From an uncultured Pedosphaera sp. (GTDB lineage Bacteria > Verrucomicrobiota > Verrucomicrobiia > Limisphaerales > Pedosphaeraceae): 64,000 bases of DNA. Shown one piece after another: positions 59,201 through 64,000 of the stretch. The DNA lies in the NCBI GenBank assembly GCA_903918755.1, contig CAIXFN010000079.1, positions 17,908 through 81,907 on the forward strand, written 5' to 3'. Position 1 is the stretch's first letter; the number at the start of each line of letters is the position of its first letter. The position numbers and the translations under genes are program-made. A model generated the notes under the pieces. It had not been told where the DNA came from and did not search any database. It was given only the letters and a program-made list of their open reading frames with translations.

Positions 59201-61912
59201 GCGGCCAATGCGGCGGGTACACCGAATTTCGTGGCGAATCTGGAAAGCCTCGCCGACATGGAGAATTGGATGCGGGTGTTTGCCGCGAATCATGCGGCCG
59301 GCAATTGGGATTCCTTTGGCGCGCCCAACGGGCAAAATCTTTATGGCTATATCGGGGCCATCAGTGCCAAGTATTCGCTGATCATGTGGGATTACAACAT
59401 TGTGATCGGCAACGGTTCCTGGGGTCCGGGCCAGAATCTGCTTTCCTGGGACGGGGGCAATACGGGGCTCAACAACGTTTACAGCAATCCCGAGTTTTTA
59501 CGGATGTATTGGCGGGCGTTGGGCGAACTGGTCGTCGGCCCCCTGAGTCCGGCCAATAGCGGGCCGCTGCTGGATGCGAAGTTCAACGCCTTTGCCGCCA
59601 ACGGAATCAGCGTCGAGAATCCCAGCAGCGCCATCAAGGGATGGTTGTCCCAGGCGCAAAGCAGCATTGACTCCCAAAGGGCGGGGGTGGATGGCAGCTT
59701 TTTCGTGAGTCCCACGGTGACTATTGCCAATAATGTGGCGACGGTAACCGGGACCGCGCAACTGCTCGTCAAGCACGTCCTTTTGAACGGGGTGGCCTGG
59801 CCGTTGACCTGGACGAGCGTGACCGGATGGTCGGTTCAGGTGCCGCTCCGGCCGGGCACCAATGTTTTCAGCGTTGTGGGAGTGGACCGTTCCGGCTCTC
59901 CCGTGGCGGGTGCCAGCAATACGGTGGCGGCGGTTTACAAGGGGGCCGCGGTTTCTCCGGTCGGGCAGATAGTGATCAATGAAATCATGGCCCTGCCGGC
60001 CGTGCCGAATGCCGATTTCATTGAGCTCTTCAACCGTTCCACCACCAACACGTTTGATTTGTCCGGTTGGCAACTGAATGGCCTGGGCTACACTTTCCCG
60101 CCCGGGGCCACGATTGGTGCCAACAGTTTCCTGGTATTGGCGGCGAACCGGACCGCATTTGCCGCGGCTTACGGAGCGACCAACCTGGTCTTTGACACTT
60201 ATCCGGGCTCGCTGCAACCCGGCGGGGAAACCCTGACTTTAATCCAGCCGGATGCGGGCGGATCGCTTGCCAACGGGATCACGGTGGCCAAGGTACGTTA
60301 CGCCACCAACCTTCCCTGGCCCACGAATGTGTCCGGCACCGGCGCCTCCCTGCAATTGGTGGATTTCCGGCAGGATAACTGGCGCGTGCTGAATTGGCGG
60401 GGTGCCGCTGCCACTCCCGGCCAGGCCAACGTCGGGACTGCGACCCTGTTCAGTTTCCAACCCCTTTGGTTGAACGAAATCCAGCCGGATAACCGGACGG
60501 GAATCACGAATTGGGCCGGTCAACGCACCGCCTGGCTGGAGCTGTTCAATCCCTCGTCGAATAGTGTGTCCCTGAGTGGTCTTTACCTGAGCGCCAATTA
60601 CTCGAATTTGACGGCATGGACCTTTCCGGTGGGAAGTTCCGTCCCCCCGGGCCAGTTCAAAGTCGTGTTTGTGGATGGGCAGACAAATCTCTCGACCGCC
60701 ACGGAATTGCACACGAGCTTTCTGCTGCCCCCGGGAAGCGGGTCACTGGCTTTGAGCCGGCTCGATTCCAGCCAGGCCCATCCGCTGGATTATCTCGATT
60801 ATAGCGCGGTACCGATCAACTTTTCCTATGGCTCGGTGCCGGATGGCCAGAGCTTTGTTCGGCAGTATTTTTACAATGCGACTCCGGGGGCAACCAACAG
60901 CACCGCGCCCGCGCCGGGATCTTCGGTGGATTACACGGATGCCGGTGCCGTCTATTCTCAAACCTTTGACAGTCTCCCCAATCCAGGAACGAGCTCTGTT
61001 AATTCGGCCAATCCGGTCACAATCAACGGGGTAACATATTCGCTGGCGAATCCATTTGACTTCGCGGCTCCTGCGCTGGCGAGTGGCAGCATGGGTGGTT
61101 TGGGTATCGCATCGCTGGCCGGTTGGTATGGCCTGGCCAACCCGGCCACCAGTGTGGGCACCCGGTTTGGGGCGACGGATGGTGATCAAACCACCGGCGG
61201 AGTCCTGAGTTTCGGTTTGCCGGGAAACAACAACCGGGCGTTAGGCCTGCTCGCCACGAGTTCGACCGGCTATACATCGTTTGGCCTGAAACTGATTAAT
61301 GAGACCGGGGTGGCGCTTAACTACATCAATTTGGACGTGGTGGGCGAGGTCTGGCGGCAGTCCAATCTGCCCAAACTCCTGGAGTTTCATTATTGGGTTG
61401 ATCCTTCCGGCACGAACGGGTTCACCACGAATGCCACCCAGTATTTGCGGGAATTGGATGTCCGGATCCCGACTCTGGGGGCTGCTGTGGGCGGGGTGGC
61501 GGTGGATGGAACCCTTGCCGCCAATCAGCAAAAGCTCGGGGTCTTGAATCAGCCGATCGTTTCGTGGCTGCCGGGCGGCGCTCTGTGGCTCGTGTGGCAA
61601 ATGACTGACCCCACCGGAAAATCCCAGGGGTTGGCCATCGATAATCTGAACTTTTCCGCAACCAGCGAGCCAGCGACGGTTACGGGACCGACACTCACAC
61701 CGCGCTCGATCGGGCCCGGCGGGAGCCTGATTTTGACCTGGCCAACCCTGTTGGCCCGGACCTACCAGATGCAGTTTAGCACCAATCTAAGCCAGCCGAA
61801 TTGGATTGCGGTCAGCAGTCCGCAAGTGGGAACGGGACAACCGCTCAGCTTTACCAATAGTTCCTCTCAGGCTTTGCCCGCCGGATTTTACCGATTGCAG
61901 GTGGTGCGTTAG
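53267..61912 (+). CDS. Giant secreted protein with PA14, lamin-tail and CotH kinase-like domains
   Basis: The 2,881-residue protein starts with a signal peptide (ISLFVRFLLVCVGCLGGGLAHG). Domains in order: two similar Ig-like repeats (about 250-350 and 355-455, each with TNAVA.N.L.I.TN), a PA14 domain (about 465-625), and further Ig-like domains. A DUF1349/laminin-G-like sandwich spans about 830-1010. Lamin-tail domains start near 1020, 1180 and 1308, and a CotH kinase-like domain covers about 1745-2110. More lamin-tail domains lie near 2235 and 2395. A C-terminal module ends in FYRLQVVR. The protein is likely extracellular or surface-bound; CotH-like domains are protein kinases in spores, but activity here is unproven. 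No PEP-CTERM or LPxTG sorting signal is visible. Confidence 0.8.
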   Translation: MKKYFVPSGSISLFVRFLLVCVGCLGGGLAHGQFISFNDNGPGIGTAPNTTRWDVFGIGAASTGYLKDINAGTNLPVTVTISRALGTGAVTASPSAGSPNPGTPLYNTFNGFVDFQGTGTSDASVQVTGNATVTYTFRGLNPNKFYSFKGSAVRAGTGQADYALRWSLFQLDGATQFISAHTAGAYTTGLAANQVAVNTGLNTAGDMADWENIAPGPTGSFAVSTTQYLGPIPGGLTATGQYCYAMSGFRLQELGGASFTNPPVLLGATNTGGNGVTTWFSLPLQATSATNVANYALTNLAGKVAVTGAVLSTNGQTVQLATANQTPYAAHWLRVKNVTDALTGTNAVATNTLVIFTNIPLIAPRLVSATNTGNNSVKVVFSQTVQPASATNAGNYVLTNIYGNVPVVAAAMAAGGQTVMLTTSSQTPYAAHWLTVNRVTDAATGTNAVAPNSLAIYTNIPFVTGFIERQLYLNLSGSQAVADLTNSPSFPNSPDLVDFLPTMGWPAANIYDNYGGRMAGILVPPVDGTYYLAVESDDNSQLFLSTDESLVNRVLISFEPNWGGSFDANTSTAITLKGGQHYYIEGLMKEGGGGDYFYVGWKTPTNASSWDIIPGTFLGNYFFGTNSTLTIVQQPTNTSVMAGQSATFSVSATGNSALTSMVSYQWQSNGFDIPGAISSNLVTGVVGATNSGVQYRVLVLIPGAALFSSNVTLTVTPDIVAPTVQQVQNFGTTNVLLGFSEPVEAASATNIANYAFTNGLPVTAAKLDPNTLVVTLTTGPLVYGSNYTLVINGVRDRAVAPNTILTNTLVNFLASAYARQDVGNPPVPSSVTVLTNGLSVTAVGSDIGGVADQFGFNYQLLTGDFDMSVRLASLSDPNPFAKAGLMARESMAPGSQFVAAFATPAMNGDSFMWRSPTGNTASSAGSFPPNFPNGWLRLKRTGNVFTGYASYDGQTWTQLGIASISMTNQVLFGMAVTSDNLAFGAQAVFQNLGTTGTNAVLGTFTNPHEILGPSARKTMISISEIMYKPAPRTDGKNLEFLEIYNSNPWFQDISGYQIAGGNINYTFPPGTVMQGGAFLVLAAVPADIASVYGITNVMGPYTGSLKKTGTISLLSEVGALELTVPYSNVQPWPVAAEGTGHSLVLAYPSYGEGDPRAWDISDVAGGSPGLPEAYRPNPLRSVVINELLPHSENAGVPQYVELYNHSNQSNDLSGCILTDDPTTNRFVIPAGTFVPPHGFVVFPSSQLGFALPGTGGTVFFIKPDGTRVLDALQYEPQADGVAVGRWPDGAGSFYQFTARTPGTNNSSVVIGDIVFNELMYNPISGNDADQYVELYNKGTNTVNLGGWQVKSGVTFTFPSNVVMTPGAYFVLAADQTNLWSKYPNLNSANTIGNWTGRLSHNGERVVLAMPQALYGTNTIYVAEDEVTYGTGGRWGAWSGGGGSSLELVDAHANHRLAANWGDSDETRKSAWVNIEATGVLDNGGNYDPTIDYAQIGILDVGECLVDNLEVHAGNAGTNYVANPTFENGLAYWTLQGDMSRSTLESTGYVSSRSLHIRCSDRMWTGDNSCEVALWPNSLGQGQTATLRFKARWLHGWPEVLFRLNGNWLEATGAMPVPANLGTPGLPNSIALTNVGPAIFEVTHTPSLPAASQAVVVTARIHDPDGVLSCNLYYRIDPATAYNSITMRDDGAGGDAVAGDGIFSATISGRAAGTLVAFYVSAMDAKGMTSRFPALVNDNAPVREGLILFGDGNPGGSFGVYHMWITQTNATRWSNLSDLSNESHDFTFVNGNRVIYNAQGRFAGSPYHQGFDTPYGNLCHYKWIFQDDDKFLGATSFNKIHQPGNGAGDDGSIQREQLAHTFMRALGVPWLNRRYVAVYVNGNRRGTLMEDTQCPDSDVVKEYFPNDTGGFLYKMQPWFEFGPAPSGISIAFNNNSWCELTPFTTTGGAKKVARYRYNFLMRRTPDSANNYTNIFSLVDAANAAGTPNFVANLESLADMENWMRVFAANHAAGNWDSFGAPNGQNLYGYIGAISAKYSLIMWDYNIVIGNGSWGPGQNLLSWDGGNTGLNNVYSNPEFLRMYWRALGELVVGPLSPANSGPLLDAKFNAFAANGISVENPSSAIKGWLSQAQSSIDSQRAGVDGSFFVSPTVTIANNVATVTGTAQLLVKHVLLNGVAWPLTWTSVTGWSVQVPLRPGTNVFSVVGVDRSGSPVAGASNTVAAVYKGAAVSPVGQIVINEIMALPAVPNADFIELFNRSTTNTFDLSGWQLNGLGYTFPPGATIGANSFLVLAANRTAFAAAYGATNLVFDTYPGSLQPGGETLTLIQPDAGGSLANGITVAKVRYATNLPWPTNVSGTGASLQLVDFRQDNWRVLNWRGAAATPGQANVGTATLFSFQPLWLNEIQPDNRTGITNWAGQRTAWLELFNPSSNSVSLSGLYLSANYSNLTAWTFPVGSSVPPGQFKVVFVDGQTNLSTATELHTSFLLPPGSGSLALSRLDSSQAHPLDYLDYSAVPINFSYGSVPDGQSFVRQYFYNATPGATNSTAPAPGSSVDYTDAGAVYSQTFDSLPNPGTSSVNSANPVTINGVTYSLANPFDFAAPALASGSMGGLGIASLAGWYGLANPATSVGTRFGATDGDQTTGGVLSFGLPGNNNRALGLLATSSTGYTSFGLKLINETGVALNYINLDVVGEVWRQSNLPKLLEFHYWVDPSGTNGFTTNATQYLRELDVRIPTLGAAVGGVAVDGTLAANQQKLGVLNQPIVSWLPGGALWLVWQMTDPTGKSQGLAIDNLNFSATSEPATVTGPTLTPRSIGPGGSLILTWPTLLARTYQMQFSTNLSQPNWIAVSSPQVGTGQPLSFTNSSSQALPAGFYRLQVVR

Positions 61913-61927
61913 ACTCCGCGGCCAGAT

Positions 61928-62476
61928 TCAGGGCGGAGCGTGCGCCCGGGCAAAATCGGCAATGCCCTGGCGCATCCCGCGCTCGAATCGGGATATTCCA
62001 TAAATCTCGGCCTCATGCAGGGCGTCGGTGCCAGTCCACTGGTCATGTTGGATGCGATAGCAGGCGATGATCGTGCCGGTGCGGTCACAACCATGTTCGC
62101 AATGCACAAAGACCGGCCCGGGGAGGCTGGCCAGATTCGTCAGGCAGGCGCTGATTTGGGCATCCGTGGGCCGGCTAAATCCCCGCAAGGGGAGATTGGT
62201 GTAAACCATACCACTGGCACGCGTGAGGGCGGCTTCCCGGGTGATGTCCGCGGAGGGCATCCGCAGGTCCAGGATGCTGCGGATGCCGAGCGCTTGTAAA
62301 CTCCGCACCCCGGCGGCGTCTGGCCAGGCCCCCCGGAAGACATTCGAATTCACCTGGCCAAAATTCAGGATGCCGTGGCTGGCGGGCACGCCGCGTTCAG
62401 GCGTGGCCAGGGACACGCAACCGAGAAAAATCCCGACGACCACTCCCGATCGGAAGATAAAGGAGGATGTTTTCAT
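61928..62476 (-). CDS. Secreted dual-specificity/Siw14-like tyrosine phosphatase
   Basis: The 182-residue protein has an N-terminal hydrophobic signal (MKTSSFIFRSGVVVGIFLGCVSLA). It then has the fold and active site of cysteine phosphatases: FVHCEHGCDRTG, i.e. HC-x5-R, with a preceding Asp-rich LDLRMPSADI. Substrates could be phosphotyrosine or inositol phosphates. I chose MKTSS at 62476 over ATG 62482, since a weak GGA is at better spacing. It is convergent with the giant gene, 15 nt away. Confidence 0.75.
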   Translation of the reverse strand: MKTSSFIFRSGVVVGIFLGCVSLATPERGVPASHGILNFGQVNSNVFRGAWPDAAGVRSLQALGIRSILDLRMPSADITREAALTRASGMVYTNLPLRGFSRPTDAQISACLTNLASLPGPVFVHCEHGCDRTGTIIACYRIQHDQWTGTDALHEAEIYGISRFERGMRQGIADFARAHAPP

Positions 62477-62591
62477 GGGCATTCCAACTTATGAAATCGT
62501 GGGAATACTGGGTCCGGGTGGCTTCCTCTGTCAAGCGGGCGGTTAACCGGGGGGGGATCGGACTGGCGGAATCGGGCTGTCGCGCGGCAAG

Positions 62592-62646
62592 CAAAGGCGA
62601 ACACCGTGCGATCAAACCCGGACTGCTGTGCGAGCAAAGGCGAACA
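62592..62646 (+). repeat. Left end of insertion sequence, three related sites
   Basis: CAAAGGCGAACA (62592) is followed by GTGCGATCAAACCCGGAC and then GTGCGAGCAAAGGCGAACA (62628-62646). The same kinds of site, inverted, make up the right end. Confidence 0.75.
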
Positions 62647-62804
62647 CTTCCAGTCCTGCGGGCCTTGCGGAAGCTTGAGCGTAGCGAAAGCTGACGCAAG
62701 GCCCGCAGGGCTGGTGAAATCTGCTCGGTAAATGCTCCGATTTATGCCTTTCTGTCGGTGATGAAAAACATTATCGCCAGCTTCCCTATCGTCTCGGTGC
62801 GCCG

Positions 62805-63947
62805 TTGATCCGCGAGGTGCTGGCGGCGCTCCGACGGGAAGAGCTCTCGGCCACCGCTGCCGCCCATAAATTAGGCTTGGGTCGCACTCGTCTCTACGAG
62901 CTCTATGCGTCCTATCTGCGTGCGGCCGCCCACCGTCAGACCTCCTCCTGGCAACCTGGGGCTTCGGGTGGCGATCATGCTCCGGACTGGCCGGCGGGGG
63001 TGGAACCACTCCTGCGCAAGCTGCTCGCCACCAAACCGCCCGCGCCTTATCGCCTCGCTGCCTCCGAAGTGCTCCGGCGCCTGCACTTGACCATCGACCC
63101 AGCCACGGTGCGGCGCTGGGCCTTGGCTCATCACTTGGGCCACCCGTTGCCCAAACCTCGCCCACCCGCCTCCACCCGCCGCTGGCAGTGCCTCAAAATC
63201 GGCGCCCTTTGGCAACTGGATGCCACGCCCCATCGCTGGTTTGCCGGGGACGTCCAAAATTATCCTTTGCTCGACCTTTTGGATGATTGCTCCCGGGTGT
63301 GCACCGGGGCCACCATCTACCAGCGGGAAGACCTGCTCGCCTATTTGGACTTCCTCCCAACGGCCTTTACTGAACACGGTCTGCCACTTGAACTCTATGT
63401 CGACTGCCATAGCATGTTCTTCCCCCAGCGCCCGGACGCGCTCACCCAACTGGGCGCAGCCTTGCACTTCTACGGCATCTCCCTGCGCTATGCGCACACC
63501 CCGCAAGCCAAGGGGAAAATCGAGCGCCAGCACCAATATTGGCAGGGCCGATTGCCCGCCCTCTTTGCGGCGGAAAGCATCACGGATCCCGCGGCCGCCA
63601 ACCTCCTGCTGCCCGCCCTCCGCCGACACCGCAACGCCAAGGAAATCCACCGCGAACTGGGCCGCACCCCGGATGCCGCCGCGCGGCGGGCCCACCGCCA
63701 GCAGCACGATGTCTTACGCCCGGCGCCCCGCTGCCCTTGGTGGGACTATGTCTGGAGCGTCCGGACCCAACTCCAGGTGGGTCCGGACGGCCGCGTCCCG
63801 GCTGGCACCGAGCGCTTGCGGGTCGCCGCTCCGCCCGCCACCAAAGTGGTTCATTGCCAGCACCCCAATGGCACGGTCACCATCCTCGCGCAAGAACCCA
63901 ATCCCAAGGAACGCCCAAAGATTTTGCTGCAAATCCGCAGCCCTTGA
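62805..63947 (+). CDS. DDE (rve-type) transposase
   Basis: The 380-residue protein has an N-terminal helix-turn-helix (SATAAAHKLGLGRTRLYEL) and an integrase core with Asp139 (QLDATPHRW), Asp200 (VDCHSMFF) and Glu240 (GKIERQHQYW). I begin it at TTG 62805, because no ATG is in frame; the same frame is open upstream to 62718 and reads plausibly (CLSVGDEKHYRQLPYRLG), so the true start may be earlier at a non-ATG codon. A 15-codon ATG frame (62761-62808) overlaps this start. Confidence 0.8.
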   Translation: MIREVLAALRREELSATAAAHKLGLGRTRLYELYASYLRAAAHRQTSSWQPGASGGDHAPDWPAGVEPLLRKLLATKPPAPYRLAASEVLRRLHLTIDPATVRRWALAHHLGHPLPKPRPPASTRRWQCLKIGALWQLDATPHRWFAGDVQNYPLLDLLDDCSRVCTGATIYQREDLLAYLDFLPTAFTEHGLPLELYVDCHSMFFPQRPDALTQLGAALHFYGISLRYAHTPQAKGKIERQHQYWQGRLPALFAAESITDPAAANLLLPALRRHRNAKEIHRELGRTPDAAARRAHRQQHDVLRPAPRCPWWDYVWSVRTQLQVGPDGRVPAGTERLRVAAPPATKVVHCQHPNGTVTILAQEPNPKERPKILLQIRSP

Positions 63948-63954
63948 CTTAGTC

Positions 63955-63986
63955 CGCCTTTGCTCGCACACATTTGTTCGCCTTTG
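63955..63986 (-). repeat. Right end of insertion sequence
   Basis: Reverse complement of the left-end sites: TGTTCGCCTTT (63975-63985) outside and CGCCTTTGCTCGCAC (63955-63969) inside. The outer-to-inner order is the same as at the left end. Confidence 0.75.
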
Positions 63987-64000
63987 AAATCCTCGCGACA

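Larger units (their letters stand above)
62592..63986 (+). mobile_element. Insertion sequence with complex terminal repeats
   Basis: The element is bounded by inverted CAAAGGCGAACA at 62592-62603 and 63975-63986. Inner sites of the type GTGCGAGCAAAGGCG occur at 62628-62642 and, inverted, at 63955-63969. One transposase gene fills the inside. No target duplication is visible. The DDE spacing (D-60-D-39-E) suggests an IS481/IS3-like rve transposase; I cannot name the IS family. The window ends 14 nt past the right end. Confidence 0.75.

Overview
The window looks like a high-GC chromosome segment from a Verrucomicrobiota bacterium, probably of the Pedosphaera/Limisphaerales type. This is inferred from the large secreted lamin-tail/CotH/PA14 proteins, the many secreted glycoside hydrolases and esterases, the HpnD/HpnK genes and the style of intergenic repeats. 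I saw no rRNA, tRNA or CRISPR array.

Layout. (1) 1-2.9 kb: the C-terminal part of a sedolisin-like secreted peptidase, then a glycosyltransferase/nucleotidyltransferase pair. (2) 3.06-5.6 kb: a Ski2-like helicase (DUF3516 type). (3) 14.5 down to 5.65 kb: an uninterrupted minus-strand run trpB, yicC, gmk, coaC-like, histidine kinase, NtrC-type regulator, small membrane protein, hpnD, hpnK, EamA half-transporter. (4) 14.66-20.6 kb: a plus-strand operon for trans-4-hydroxyproline catabolism (ketoglutarate semialdehyde dehydrogenase, Xaa-Pro aminopeptidase, DapA-family deaminase, hydroxyproline epimerase, D-hydroxyproline dehydrogenase-like flavoenzyme). (5) 20.6-26.1 kb: a GH39-like enzyme, L-rhamnose mutarotase and a GH127 beta-L-arabinofuranosidase. 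Regions 4 and 5 together could take apart plant hydroxyproline-rich, arabinosylated glycoproteins.

(6) 27.6-44.2 kb: a full type 3 BREX phage-defence operon with all six core genes in canonical order (brxF, brxC, pglXI, brxHII, pglZ, brxA) and five extra genes between them. These are a DpnII/MboI-like nuclease, an ABC/OLD-like AAA ATPase, a PIN-domain nuclease, an RNA ligase, and a small protein resembling PD-(D/E)XK nucleases. The ATPase-PIN-ligase trio, translationally coupled and embedded in the BREX operon, is the most unusual part of the window. It suggests an RNA-cleavage and RNA-repair module tied to DNA-modification immunity. A 31-bp sequence with one mismatch brackets the operon in opposite orientations (26.57 and 44.28 kb). 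The inserted genes and the middle of pglXI look more AT-rich than the core, which suggests mosaic assembly.

(7) 44.7-53 kb: an M48 peptidase, a gspE/gspF pair, a sialate O-acetylesterase-like enzyme, a DUF6714-like protein and an MFS exporter. (8) 53.3-61.9 kb: one 2,881-residue secreted protein with PA14, several lamin-tail domains and a CotH kinase-like domain. (9) 61.9-64 kb: a small tyrosine phosphatase-like protein, then an insertion sequence with a DDE transposase and complex doubled terminal repeats.
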